Shown piece by piece: positions 22,468-42,769 of a DNA stretch of 64,000 nucleotides; position 1 is the first letter of the stretch; each line of letters begins with the position of its first letter. Origin of the DNA: Diphasiastrum complanatum. Lineage: Eukaryota > Streptophyta > Lycopodiopsida > Lycopodiales > Lycopodiaceae. The DNA lies in assembly GCA_029204225.1 (NCBI GenBank), contig CM055098.1:3585607-3649606 (forward strand), read 5' to 3'. Position numbers and translations under genes: made by a program. A model generated the notes under the pieces. That model made no database searches, was not told the DNA's origin, and was given only the letters and a program-made list of their open reading frames with translations.

Positions 22468-22653
22468 CCATTTTTATCAATGGGTTTCTTTTCAAGTGGT
22501 AGATCAACCAACTCCCATGTATCATGCATGTGGATGGATTCTATCTCCTCTTCCATTTGCCCTTCTTGATGCTTTCACCACTTGCATGGTCTTCATCTTC
22601 ATACCTATGCGTCCCATCAAAGATCACATCTTTGCTAATGTGAATCTTGTTCA

Positions 22654-24249
22654 TTACAGGATCAAAACACCTGTATGCCTTCGTCCTCTCATCATAACCG
22701 ACCAAGATACACTTGATTGCTTTGGCACATGTACATAGGCCTTACATCCAATGACACGAAACTTGTCGATTTTTGGCCTTATTCCTGTAAATGTTTCTTC
22801 GGGAGTCACATTTGGAACCGCAACGGTAGGGCTCCTGTTTTGCAAGAACGTTGCCGCACTGCACGCTTCCGACCAAAGTGAATCGGTCAAGCCCATTTGC
22901 TTCATCATGGAACGTGCACTCTCCATAATAGTCCTATTTTTTCTTTCAGCTGCACCATTACTATGCGGCGTGTGTGACTGTGTGAATTGACTTTTAATGT
23001 CGTGTTCTTTGCAAAAGTCCTCAAAATCATCAGATTTGTATTCGCCCCCTCTGTCAGATCTTAGCACTTTAATGCGTGCATCCAGTTGGTTCTCTACCAA
23101 AGTCTTGAACTCCTTGAAGCGAGCAAAAGCATCAGATTTTTTTTTCAAGAAATAAATCCATGTCCTCCTAGAGTAATCATCTATGAAAGCCATAAAGCCG
23201 CATGGGTCGTTGTGAATGAGTTCCAGTTGTTTCTTAGCTCTTGCAGCTCCACCTTTCTTGAATGTCTCCCTGTGATGCTTTTCCATGATGCATCCTTCAC
23301 ATATTGCATGATGATCATCCTGCAATGCCGGTAACCCTATTACCATCTTCAGCTTCGCCATCAATCTCAAGCTCCCATAGTTCAAATGACCAAGTCTTAT
23401 GTGCCACAACTCAGATTGAGATGCTGTTGAGATAGCCAAACCATATTCTCCTGGTTTTGCAACATCCAATTTATAAAGGCCACAGTTACTATCTCTATAA
23501 CCCTTCGCCACCACTTTATGGTTGTGGTTCATATCCCTCATAAGGCATCCATCCTTGACAAATTCAACCTTTAGATGTTGATTTGCCATTACACCAACAG
23601 AAAGCAAACTCTTTTTGAGTCCAGGAACATAAAGCACATTAGGGATGTTCTTGATTTTACCATCAGAAAACTGCACAGGTACATTGCCCACACCCTGTAT
23701 TTGGCATTCCTCCCCATTGGCTTGAGTGACCTTATCCCCATCATGGATTGGTGAGAATTTCTCAAACCAATCATGTTTCCCGGTCATATGCCTTGTGGCG
23801 CCTGAATCTATGAACCATCTGGCACCATCATCAACTTGGGAAGCCAATGCCGATGAGAAGACACTTGTCTCATCATCTTCTCCATCATCTTCGGCAATGT
23901 TGCCTTGTTGAGTTACTTTTCTCGCCTTTATGTCCACTTTCTTCTTGTAACACTCGCGTGCCCAATGACCCGGTTTGTGGCAATAGTAACATTTGTCTTT
24001 CTTCTTCTTTTTCCCTGTTGATGACGACTCTCTCTCATCATCATCATCCTTGGATATCTGCTTGCCTTTAGCAAGGAAGGCTTGATCCTCCTGTGGGGTT
24101 TGCCTTGACTTCACCACTTCGTGACGCTGCTCTTCTTGCAACATGATTCCGTGGAAGTCTTCAAAAGTAGGCAACCTCTCCCTCGAAGCAATGCTACTCA
24201 CAAACATCTGTAGCCCTTCCGAGACACCGCTCATTGTGGTATGTACCAA
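22654..24249 (-). pseudogene. Copia Gag C-terminus, protease and integrase
   Basis: 531-codon open frame. In order: end of gag with a CCHC knuckle (CYYCHKPGHWAREC), protease WFIDSGATRHMTG, pre-integrase HHCC (LWHIRLGHLNYGSL, CEGCIMEKHH), and integrase core with HND, RSDRGGEY and GAAERKNR supplying the D, D, E residues. Between HNDPCG and FMAFIDDYSRR about a dozen residues found in relatives are missing, a small in-frame deletion beside the first catalytic Asp. The frame is lost after KAYVHVPKQS; the continuation toward reverse transcriptase is in another frame. Confidence 0.9.
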
Positions 24250-24696
24250 TTCAACGTCGTAATTGGTTTTCCAATTGCCACAAGTTGATCTCCCAGCTCC
24301 TTTATCCTGGTGAGAAAAGATCCCACTGATTCACTTTCTTCCATCCTTACTGCGTTCAATCTCAACTTCAAGAATATGGCCCGAGCTGGATTGCAAATTT
24401 GAAATTGCATTCTAAGAGCTTCCCAAGCTCCCCTAGCTGTCGTGGCATCACTTATATGAGTGATTACATGGTCTTTCACTGAAAGATTGATTAAGGACAA
24501 TGCTCTCTGCGCCTTTTTATCAAAGGCCCTCATGTCACCTGGAGTGGTATTTGGCCGGACTTCAATACCTGCCACAATCTCTCATAACTCCTTCTCCATC
24601 AAAATGCTCTTCATTTTGAATTTTTCAGATGTTATAGTTAGAAGCCCCATCAAGTTTGCTTGCATCGCCCAAAATTGCCTCATTGATGTTTGCCAT
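24231..24696 (-). pseudogene. Copia Gag N-terminus
   Basis: ATG at 24696 gives MANINEAILGD, KLDGASNYNI, then two TGA codons where relatives have Trp (TGG to TGA), then the gag core (RAFDKKAQRALSLI, GAWEALRMQF, RIKELGDQLVAIG). A frame change near 24250-24270 separates it from the next segment (LVHTTMSGVSEGLQ). Confidence 0.82.
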
Positions 24697-25027
24697 CTCC
24701 AAACTGCTTGAAACTCCACCTGTAGGCTATAAAGCATATGCCGAAGCCAACCGTGATGTCAGAAATCACAAATAATGACCTACAATTTTTGGCTTACCAG
24801 GCCACCCACCACTCTTTCGCCAAATTGAAAGCCAAACTGGCGTCGCTTTCCGAAATGCTTCTCATCACCAACTCCCAACTACCTGCTGACAATCCCCTGT
24901 CTCTGAATCTTCTTACAGTTTTGAGCTATTCCACGAATCTCCACAGACTCGGTTTTGTGTTTCCTAGCCAACAAACCGTCGTGAATTCGTAGCTCTCTGT
25001 TCTTGTCCGGTGATTCAAGCCACCAAA

Positions 25028-25039
25028 GGCTCTGATACA
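25028..25039 (-). promoter_or_regulatory. Copia primer binding site (tRNA-iMet type)
   Basis: On the minus strand the sequence reads TGTATCAGAGCC, one base off the standard TGGTATCAGAGCC, 330 nt before the gag start. It marks the boundary of the 5' LTR. Confidence 0.75.
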
Positions 25040-25740
25040 AAGTTAAGAAACACAGTTTAAACACCCAACTGGATCAATCACCACAACACAACGTCAAGTG
25101 CAACAAGACAAGACAACAGAATTGCTCTCCACAAATTGTATATTCAACTAATAAGTAAGTACAAAGATAAGTCGCTTAAAAGCACTCAAAGGGCTTGTAA
25201 AAAAAAGATGGCCCGATAATAAGAAAGCACTATATAAGTCAATCATTGCTATTTTAACTGAAGAGAGACTGAGAGCATGGGAGAATAATGAGAAGCCTAC
25301 TACATCCTTAATAGGTAAGGCCACTTGTGGAGGAAGCAATCAATACCATCCGTAGGATGAAGCACAATCAATCTTAGCCACTGAAATTGTAATAAATGCA
25401 ACTAAAAGTTCAAACATTTCTCACCAAAAATCTTTTGTGGGTCATACACCTTTCCAAGCTCATAAGTCCTAACAAACCAAATAGTATAACGTAGGGACCA
25501 AATAGTATAACGTATAATGTCTTTGAAGAAGGCTGCCCATGTGGAGCCCAAGTGGCAATTCCACTAATTTGGAAAATACAAGTGAAATTTGCCCTTCTAC
25601 TAGAGGTCACCATCAAAAGGTGTCTCACTCTCAATTATTTAAGGGGGGTCTATGCTTATTTACAATATTACTAGCTCCTACATGGTCGTTCCTTCTCTGG
25701 GATTCACCATGTAAGCTCATAGTAAGGTACAGTACCATTC

Positions 25741-25744
<4 letters not shown>
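25040..25744. other. Presumed copia 5' LTR and flank
   Basis: No ORF. By position its right part should contain the copia 5' LTR, beginning GTTAAGAAACACAG next to the primer site, but I could not find the other LTR end. A short direct repeat AAATAGTATAACGTA lies near 25477-25515. Confidence 0.4.

Positions 25745-25833
<89 letters not shown>
25745..25833. repeat. (GA)n microsatellite, 89 bp
   Basis: Uninterrupted GA dinucleotides. It marks the left end of the PLE pseudo-LTR at 25834. Confidence 0.97.
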
Positions 25834-27840
<2,007 letters not shown>

Positions 27841-27877
27841 CCACCAACCATACCCAGAGTCAGCAAAGTCTCTCAGG

Positions 27878-27915
27878 GGGCAGTTAGCACCCCTGAGATG
27901 GAGTGCTAACTGCCC
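27878..27915 (-). repeat. Hairpin at the 3' end of PLE 1
   Basis: Perfect 13-bp inverted repeat: GGGCAGTTAGCAC at 27878-27890 and GTGCTAACTGCCC at 27903-27915, with a 12-nt loop. It falls between the end of the coding region and the (GA)n tract, and an equivalent with paired changes occurs in PLE copy 3. Confidence 0.85.
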
Positions 27916-28136
27916 ACCAAAAGAAATTTAGCATTTTTTGGTAAAGTTAACTTAAGCCTAGGGAACAAGTCGCGTAAAAACAGGTTATTTAAAATCTCAT
28001 ACAGTCTTTCTCTCATGAAGCCATTATTTTGAAAAGCAAGAACAATGTTTTTTACCTCATCCATAAAGGTATCCAGCTCGCTACAACAATACATGCAAAC
28101 AATAATTTGAGCGACAATTACTTTATACGAGTTCAT
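27906..28136 (-). pseudogene. PLE 1 reverse transcriptase, C-terminal piece
   Basis: 76-codon frame starting NSYKVIVAQIIVCMYCC, matching NSYKIIISQVIAAMYCYN of PLE 2; this is the region after the RT thumb. Ends LPKNAKFLLVGS and stops just before the hairpin. Confidence 0.72.
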
Positions 28137-28263
28137 ATTCGGCCTATTGGCAGTTGAGTGTATATACTGAAAGAACGAAAACAGAAGTTCCTATCTCTTG
28201 TCAAATTTTTTCATATGAAACTTTCCTGATAAAGAATCAAAGGTAGTGGTAATACTCAAAAAA

Positions 28264-28854
28264 TTAACCGTGATCCGAAGCGTTTTCTTTTTCCATAGTG
28301 AGGTACTCCAAGGGATAGATCCATAAGGCATTATCATTGATACGAGGTTGCATCTTGTCTAGGAATACAAGAGCATCTGTGTTGTTTATGAAACAAATAT
28401 CATCAATATAACAGAAAGTATGCTTGAAGGCACATAGGTATTCCACTTTTCTAAGTCTGGCCAGTCTTTTCATAAAATGTATTTCAAATAATGACAAATA
28501 CCAGTTACACCATTCAGGGGAATAGGCAAAACCCATAGGAATACCACAGACTTGTTTCCAAGTCCTATTTCCTAATCTTACTATGCGATTGTCAATTAGT
28601 ATATCATTATAATGGCAAAGAGGTTCTATGTCAATCACAGTCCAATTATCAATCTGATTGGTCACCCATTTCCAGTCAAATTGCTTAAGGCTCGATTTCC
28701 ACTGATAGGCAAGCTTTTTGTTTTTACAAGACTTGAATGCATACCTTATCATTTTCCGTATTATAATTTTTAGCCCATCCGGACCATTAAGAGGGATATT
28801 TTCATAGCATTTTGCAATGTCAGTGGACCACATGGAAGTGATTTTATTAGGCAC
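28264..28854 (-). pseudogene. PLE 1 reverse transcriptase core
   Basis: 196-codon frame carrying TDIAKCYENIPLNGPDGL (first catalytic Asp), GIPMGFAYSPEWCNWYLSLFE and YIDDICFIN (catalytic Asp pair near 28396-28412). The pattern of xMGxxxSP followed by a YIDD box is typical of Penelope-like RT rather than LTR or LINE RT. It copies element RNA into DNA in the family. Confidence 0.85.
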
Positions 28855-28887
28855 ATTAAGATAAAATTCAATAGATGAGTCGCACTA

Positions 28888-29532
28888 CTAGAATAGGTTA
28901 GTATCCACATTTAGGATACTCCTATATGAAATTGCCTTAAGACCTGCTCTCTCCATAAGGAGAGGAGTCAGTATACCAAGAGCTCCAGAGATAAACGTGG
29001 CCACCTTTGAAAAATAGCAGTCATGTGCATTTGTAATCCATCTGAACGCGTTTTTGTGTAGTTTAAAAGTACAAAGTAAAAAAGGTAATTCTTCTTTCCC
29101 TATAAAAAAATCGGGTATTTTAGTAGCAAAAGTATCTTGAATTTTAACCATAGCCACATCTAGTGTATTGTCATTTTCAATTGAAAACGGGGCAAAATCA
29201 GGACTAGACAGTCTAACCAAAGCCAAACTTCTTACAAAGTAGATGCACATAAAACAGGGGTTATGTTGTGCCTTATCCACACCATCAACATATAGATTGG
29301 TAGTAATCCAATTACGTTCATCAATGGCATTTGTAAGTTTGTTACTCATAACTCTTTTTCCATGTAACCACTTGGCATTTCTCAAAAAGTTTGTAACAAC
29401 ATCTTTGCAAATCAAGGCATGTTTCCTAACAGTTTCATGATCAATATCTTGATAAGTAGTTAAAAAACTTGCCAATTCAAACCATCCACGATAAAGGTCT
29501 AAAGATACCTCATTTATATTAGATTGGCGCAA
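28888..29532 (-). pseudogene. PLE 1 reverse transcriptase, N-terminal fingers region
   Basis: 214-codon frame with LPFLLCTFKLHKNAFRWITN, the K-x-HK and R-W-I/P-x block of PLE fingers, and ILTPLLMERAG. Ends at a TAG before the core. Its counterpart in PLE 2 (LPYLLCTFKAHKNFFRWITN) stays open farther. Confidence 0.82.
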
Positions 29533-29975
29533 TGGGATATGATTAAGCCTTTGTTCAAGTCATTCTTTAAAACTTTGCTTCTAATAATTCCAGTATCCAT
29601 CGAGACAACATGCCCAAAAAATTCAGAAATGGACTCTTTAAAATGTTTATTGTAAGCACAAATACAAGGTGGGATGTTGTCAACATTGAAATCACAAAAA
29701 ACTTGAAAGGGTTTATACCAATCATGCTTCAAATGTGGAAAATAAGACCAACCAAATACGATAAGCTCAAAAGTTTCATCGATATGACCAAAAATCTGAA
29801 GTAAGATTTTAGCATATAATTGCTTAGCATCAATCCTCTCAAAACATCTGTTATAATAATGGAAATGCAGAAAAAAAAACTTCCCTCTGTCTCTTCTAAC
29901 CACTACTCGTCGTCTACCAGTATTGCTGACCTCCAATGTCCTTGTTTCTTCTATGTCTTCCTGCACATGGATCAA
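29514..29975 (-). pseudogene. PLE 1 upstream domain
   Basis: 153-codon frame with ILLQIFGHIDETFELIVFGW and CAYNKHFKESISEFFGHVVS, similar to PLE 2 at 37600-37929 (ILLQIFGLIHESFHDIVFAW). It lies directly before the RT fingers. I do not recognise the domain; it is shared by both copies, so it belongs to the element. Confidence 0.7.
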
Positions 29976-30063
29976 TCACGGTAAAAGTTCAGCTTTCTGA
30001 TAGGAAGATCCCCCTTTCCACCACTACTTTTCCCTTCTTTGCCTTTGTTTGGAAAGTGCTTCC

Positions 30064-31109
30064 TCATCCTGTTATTTTCACTTTTGATATGGCTGAGCTT
30101 GGATTGTTCAGATTGAAGGAACCCATTTTTTTGCTAGTATCTAGGAAGTATTTGTCTTGCAAGGTAGAGAAGCTAGGTTTTATCAAAAGGAGTTCAATTT
30201 TTTGAATGTTTTTAGCATCGCCAAGGTGTGCAAGGAGCTTAGCAGTAGGGTTTATGGAAAGTTCAATGGCAGCATCAATCATGTATTGTCAGATAAACAT
30301 AACGACAAGGTGGGACTTGACAACCTCTCTAGCAGGTTTATGCAACCAAAGGAAGAAGGCATTAAGCTGATTTTGCTAAGACGCACCAGGAAAGAAAATG
30401 GAAAGATTATTCATTATATACCAGATAGAGTGATCAAACCAAATGATGGAAGAATTGTTTTTACATTTATCACTGCATCTGCACTTAAAGAAGGGTCTTT
30501 TCTAGTTCCAAATTCTAGCTTGATGAAGGTTCATTCTATTAAAGCCAGTGTCAAAATGGCCTCTAGTTCTAGCCTAGGTTTGTTCAAAAGGACATTTTGA
30601 AAGTTCAAATCGGCTCATCTTGATAATAGTATCAAAGGCAATAGGAGTATCAAAAGAAGGATTCTGATGCAAAGCAGCAAGCTTGCAAGCTTGGACCTCT
30701 TCATTGGCAAGAGCGATCCAGAGTTCAATACAGATAGGTGCAAGGAAGTTTACAGAGGGAAGGCCCCAAAGTTTATAAGCAGTCTTTGCAGATTTAAACT
30801 CAATGATACAACTAGGTACCAATGGTACTTGGCAACTATTGGCTTGACAAAATTCAAAGGCAATCTAGATTGTTTTCCCACATCATAGATTTCTTGTGAG
30901 AAAGACTCTAACTGAGAAGCACTATCTTCATCAAGGTCCTCGGTAAAAATCAGAGGGTGCGGTGAAGTAGGAGCAGTAGAAGGGATAGGGGTATCAAGAG
31001 AGGAGTCACCATTTTCTTTTTCTAGGCAAGCAAATACTTTCCGTACAAAATTTTTCCTCGGTAGCAATTCGTTCAACATAATTAGAGAGGTCCATATAAA
31101 TCTTCTCAA
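30064..31109 (-). pseudogene. PLE 1 N-terminal region (broken)
   Basis: Two overlapping minus frames (30574-30822, 30750-31109) carry FEFCQANSCQVPLVPS, IEFKSAKTAYKLWGLPSVNF and ELWIALANEEVQACKLAALH; PLE 2 has the same blocks at 38614-38991. The sequence then decays through 30064-30282 (MIDAAIELSINPTAKLLAHL, LNNPSSAISK). A frame change near 30880 and several stops break it. The function of this part is unknown. Confidence 0.7.
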
Positions 31110-31466
31110 TCATGCTTAAGGGATTCCTTCTTTTTAATAAAATTTGTATAAGTATTGATCCAATCCATGATGTACATCAAATCAATAAGACAAAGAATTT
31201 TATCATCTGGGCCAGCAGTATTACAAGTAGTCATATCATCAGTAATCAAATTGTGAACTTCAACAACTTTCTTCATGCAACATATAATGGTCTGAACAAA
31301 AGGACTAGGAGGAGGAAGGGATAGCCAAGAGTCACCACATCATGAAACCATCCTGTGGACTACATCATACAATAGACCTTGTTAGCCATAAAATACAAGT
31401 AAAGGTAAAGGTTTGGTGCTACTCCAACCAAAGGGTAGCCGGGGTGGCATCAGAGATGCTAGAGAG

Positions 31467-36023
<4,557 letters not shown>

Positions 36024-36110
36024 CCACCAACCAAACTGCCCACCAAGAAAGAATAAATACCTGTAGGTAGCTCAAAAGATAGTCCGGGAAAAGTTTCTTG
36101 TGTCAGCAAA

Positions 36111-36536
36111 CTATCTATGATCAAACATAATTTGTCTTTTAGAAAGCCATTTTTTCTGAAAAGCACCAATAAGAGTTTTAACTTCCATTAGAAACGCCTG
36201 TTGCTTATTATAGCAATACATAGCCGCAATAACCTGAGATATGATGATTTTATAGGAATTATGCGCTGGTCTATTGGAAGCCAAGTGTATGTATTGCAAA
36301 AATTGAAAGGGTAAATCTCTTCTTTTGTCATATTTAGAAAGGAGTACCTCACCTTTTATCGGATTAAAAGAAATGGTAATGTTTAAAAAGTTTACCGTGT
36401 TCTTGGCCATGTTGCTTTTATCTATATCGAGATATCCCAAGGGGTAAATCCAGAATGGGTTGTCCGGTATCCTAGGCTGCATTTTGTCCAGGAACTTGTT
36501 GATAAAGCATATATCTGAAAGAGAACTTGAAATCAT
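36111..36536 (-). pseudogene. PLE 2 reverse transcriptase, thumb and C-terminus
   Basis: 141-codon frame from ICFINKFLDKMQPRIPDNPF through YDKRRDLPFQFLQYIHLASN and RPAHNSYKIIISQVIAAMYC. The first catalytic Asp pair region just before it is damaged: relatives have YIDDICFIN, and here the upstream part is out of frame. Confidence 0.8.
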
Positions 36537-36554
36537 TTATAAATTTTATCTGTC

Positions 36555-37233
36555 TCAATTTCGCCAACCTTTTGATAAACTACATTTCGAAGTAAGAGAG
36601 ATACCAATTACACCATAAAGGCAAGCAAGAGAATCCCATAGGGATCCCCTGATTTGTCTCCATGTGTGATTACCAAGTCTAATAATGCAATTATCTATCA
36701 GCATAGAATTCCATGCACATTTTGTATCCATGTCAATAGCATTCCATTCATCAAAAAAATTTCTTGTTCCAGGACCATTGGAAATCCTTGACTTTCGATA
36801 CCCATTTATAGTGAAGGGTTTTTCCCTTTGTGAATTTGTAGGCAAATAGGATTAGATTCTTTAGAACCGTCTTCAGCCCATTCGGCCCATCCAAGGGTAT
36901 ATATTCGTAACATTTGGAAATATCCATGGCCTCTATGCAATAGATCTCCTTTGGTATATTGAGATAGAAGTCAATAGAGGATTCACACTGCCAAAGTAAA
37001 GTTGTATCTCCATTTAGGTAGCTCTTGTATGTTTTCGCCTTTATGCCTGCACCTTCCATAATGAAAGGATGCAGCATACCAAGAACCCTTGTTAGGAATT
37101 TAGCGAGTCCAGAAATATAGCACTCATGGGCATTTGTGATCCATCTAAAAAAGTTTTTATGAGCTTTAAAAGTGCATAAGAGGTAGGGAAGTTCTTTTGA
37201 ATATATGAACTCTTCAAGTATTCTATTTCCCAA
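36555..37233 (-). pseudogene. PLE 2 reverse transcriptase, fingers and palm
   Basis: Two overlapping frames (36751-37233 and 36555-36845). The first has LPYLLCTFKAHKNFFRWITN, YLNGDTTLLWQCESSIDFYL and MDISKCYEYIPLDGPNGL with the first catalytic Asp. The second continues the palm but reads RQIRGSLWDSLACLYGVIG where the intact box is IPMGFAYSPEWCNW, a frame change inside that box. Confidence 0.82.
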
Positions 37234-37599
37234 AGTATCCTTTATATGTTCTAAAGAGTGATGAACAAAATTATTTGATCTGTTAGGAAAGGGTTCAAAA
37301 TCTTGACTATCAATCTCTTAATTGCAAGTGTCCTGACAAGATTAATACAAATGAAACGTGGATTATGTTGCGCTTTGTCTATGCCATTGATGTACAAATG
37401 CTTGATTAACCATTGTCATTCATTATTGGCATCTATCTTTTTTTGTAAACTAACAATATTTTCTTGAATCTATTTTTTTCTTTTTAATAAGTCAATAGTG
37501 GCAAGTCGACATATATCGGCATGTTTCAAAATTGTATCATCATCCATCATTGCACATTTAGGTAAAAGCTTCATAAGTTTAATCCAACACAGTAAATGC

Positions 37600-37929
37600 A
37601 CGTATGTTGTAACATAATATGATTAAGTCCTTTTTCTAACGATTTTTTGAGGTACATACTTCTAATTATATTGCAATCCGTTGTAAGTACATGATCAAAT
37701 TTATCCGAAATGAACTTTTCAAAATGTTTCAGAGAAGCACAAGAACATGAAGGTAGATTTTCAATTTCAAAATTGCAGAAACATCAAACGGAAAATACCG
37801 TTCACTTTTGATGTTCGGCATGTAAGACCACCAAGCAAACACAATATCATGGAAGGACTCATGTATAAGGCCAAAGATCTGTAGTAAAATGCGAGCATAA
37901 AAGTGTCTCACATGAATTGTCTCAAACAT
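37600..37929 (-). pseudogene. PLE 2 upstream domain
   Basis: Short frame (37729-37929) with FYARILLQIFGLIHESFHDI, matching PLE 1 at 29514-29975; decayed on both sides. Function unknown. Confidence 0.62.
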
Positions 37930-38055
37930 TCTATTTGTAGTAGCATAAATGTAAAAAGTTCTTTGCCTTGTCCTTATGCATGTTGAGTTCTAGTCAATCC
38001 ACTGCATTCCTAGTAAGAGTCCTTCTGTCCAGAACCTCGTCATCATGTGAGCCAG

Positions 38056-39032
38056 TTAATCCCTGTAAAAATTCAGTTTTTTAATCGGTAAATCTTCTTT
38101 TGTAGCACTGCCTTGTCCCTCCTTACCTTTGTACCCTATAAACTTCTTTCTTTTTCCCATATTTTGTCTAGACACCACCGAACTTGGATTGTTTAGGTTG
38201 AAAGAACTGGTCTTTTTATTAGAGTTTTGAAAGAATTTATCTTGGGGAGTAGAGAAACTTGGTCTTTTGAGTAGGCGTTCAATTTCTCTGATGTTTTCCG
38301 CATCACCAAGGTTGGCAAGTAGTTTGGCAGAGGGGTTTGCGGCTAACTCTATAGATGCATTAATCATGTGTTGGCGTATAAAGAGGAAAGTGAGGTGTGA
38401 CTTGACCACGTCTCTATCAGGCTTGTGTAGCCAAAGCAAGAACGCATTCAACTGATTTTGCAAGGATGCACCAAAAAACTTACTCAGATTTTTTTATTAT
38501 GAACCAGATAGCATGATCGAACCAAACAATAGAAGAGTTATTCTTGCACTTGTCACCACATCTACATTTGAAAAAGGGTCTCTTCCAGTTCCAGATTCTG
38601 GCCTAGTGCATATTCATTCTACTGAACCTGGTGTCAAAGTGTCCACAAACTCAAGCCCAGGTTTGCTCATAAGGGTAGGGCAATGAGAGGGTTCAAAAAG
38701 TTTCATGCAAATAATATTGTCAAAGGCGATAGGTGTCTCAAATGAAGTGTTCTTATTTAGAGCGGCAAGTTTGCAAGTCTCTACATCTTTATCAGTCAGA
38801 TGTGCAAGTAAAATCCAAAGTTCCATGGGCATGGGAGCTAGAAATTTTATAGTGGGTAGGCTCCAAAGTTTGAAAGCAGTACATGCAGATTTGAACTCAA
38901 TAGTATGGCTGGGGACCATAGGGATTTGACAGTTTTTAGCTTGGCAAAACTTGAAGGTAGATTGGTCTCCAATGTCACAAGTATCTTGCAAGAAGATTTC
39001 AAGTTACGAAGCACTATCTTCGTCCATCTCAT
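38056..39032 (-). pseudogene. PLE 2 N-terminal region
   Basis: Frames 38614-38991 and 38056-38463. The first has KFCQAKNCQIPMVPSHTIEF, KSACTAFKLWSLPTIKF and ELWILLAHLTDKDVETCKLA; the second has NQLNAFLLWLHKPDRDVVKS, HMINASIELAANPSAKLLAN and a basic tail. Both match PLE 1 blocks, so the region is a conserved part of the element. I see a Cys pair (FCQAKNC) but no recognised fold, and no GIY-YIG signature. Confidence 0.7.
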
Positions 39033-39170
39033 CTAAGAAAAACAAGAGGGTGTGGAGAGAGGGGTGTATCAGGAATGGTAGGCGTTGGTTCGGCAAACAA
39101 GGAATCATTTTCTTTTTCAAGGCAGGCAAAGGCTTTTCTTATTCTTTGGTTATAAAGTCTCTCTTCCCTA

Positions 39171-40130
<960 letters not shown>

Positions 40131-40691
40131 TGGTATAATTCACTTGTAAATATATCAAGTTAGAGAGATTGCGAAAGCAACAATTTTGTAATACATTGAT
40201 CGACATTATCAATAAATCATTGCAATTTACAATATTGTTATTGGTCTTTTTTTTGTGTGGAATGAATTTTATAATTTCAATTATGTATAATGTAGTTTAC
40301 ATATTGAATGCACTCCATTGCGTTTTTGTATGTGCAATGTTGCACCAACAAGCACAATGTTGGAATCCGAAATGTGCAATGTGCAATGTTGGATTCCAAA
40401 AAGCAATGTCATACAAATCAAAATGCAATTCTGCACAATGTAATAAGGTATTGCAATTCATAATGTGCAATGAAGTAATGTAGGAATACAAAGTATCTCA
40501 TGCTTGTTATTCATCCAATGTCGAATGCAATCGAAGAATGTTGCCTCAAAAGCATTTCAAGAACATCACTCCACTTTTCTCCATTGTGAAAATTGGACAA
40601 AAGTATTAGTGCCTAACTAGCACCTAAAACCATCTAGACTATGCAAGAAAAATGTCATGTTGATGTTGTTGGTGTATGATGTGAAATGTTT
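40131..40691. other. AT-rich DNA with GCAATGT words
   Basis: No gene. 40320-40470 is rich in TGCAATGTTG-like words, a degenerate short repeat. 40560-40665 is repeated with divergence at 43770-43870 (TTTTCTCCATTGTGA, GCACCTAAAACCA). Confidence 0.5.
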
Positions 40692-41114
40692 GGTCTACGA
40701 TTGATTCTGATTGCAGCGGACATGACGGAAGCAGAACACGAGAGGCGATTACGATGTAAAACGATGCCTCTACCAACAGTAAGAAAATAATGAACACAGT
40801 AGTAACTGCGATTTCAGGAATGTGGATTAACTAGGGAACGGAATCAAAATCTTGTTATCCCTTTGGGTTATCAGAGTAGGAGTCTGAGACTCCCTTAACA
40901 GTAGGATTGCGAAGCATTAGGCACGGGTGATGCAATCCTCTATCTCTGATAACCGTGTTTGTGTGCAAGAGAGTGAGAGAGACAATTGCATTCAATCAAG
41001 AATGTAAGGATTGAACAGCAGCGAATTTGTATATATATATAAGAGAATCGAAACACAATACAATAGCGCTGATAAGCGCGTGCTCCTAATTACAGACTCC
41101 AAACAATAGCTACA

Positions 41115-41302
<188 letters not shown>

Positions 41303-41734
41303 CTTGGTCTACGATTGATTACGATTGCAGCGGACATGACGGAAGCAGAACACGAGAGGCGATTACGATGTAAAACGATGCCTCTACCAACAGTAAGAAA
41401 ATAATGAACACAATAGTAACTGCTATTCCAAGAGCGTGGATTGACTAGGGAACAGAACCAGAATCTTGTTATCCCTTTGGGTTATCAGAGTAGGAGTCTA
41501 AGACTGCCGTAACAGTAGGATTGCGAAGCATTAGGCGCCTTGGATGGCCATGCGATCCTCTATCTCTGATAACCGTGTTTGTGTGCAAGAGAGTGAGAGA
41601 GACAATTGCATTCAATCAAGAATGTAAGGATTGAACAGCAGTGAATTTGTATATATATATAAGAGAATCGAAACACAATACAATAGCGCTGATAAGCGCG
41701 TGCTCCTAATTACAGACTCAAAACAATAGCTACA

Positions 41735-42769
<1,035 letters not shown>

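Larger units (their letters stand above)
21643..25040 (-). mobile_element. Ty1/copia retrotransposon, decayed
   Basis: Minus-strand element in the order primer site, gag, protease, integrase, reverse transcriptase, which is the Ty1/copia order. It has two TGA codons and a frameshift in gag, a small deletion and a frameshift in integrase, and ends abruptly after reverse transcriptase without a recognisable RNase H. A 5' LTR probably starts just right of 25040; no matching 3' LTR was found on the left. Confidence 0.88.

Noticed and set aside
40169-40491. 104-codon ORF with repeated Met-Cys-Asn words
   Set aside because: Product of a degenerate GCAATGT-type repeat; both strands are equally open.
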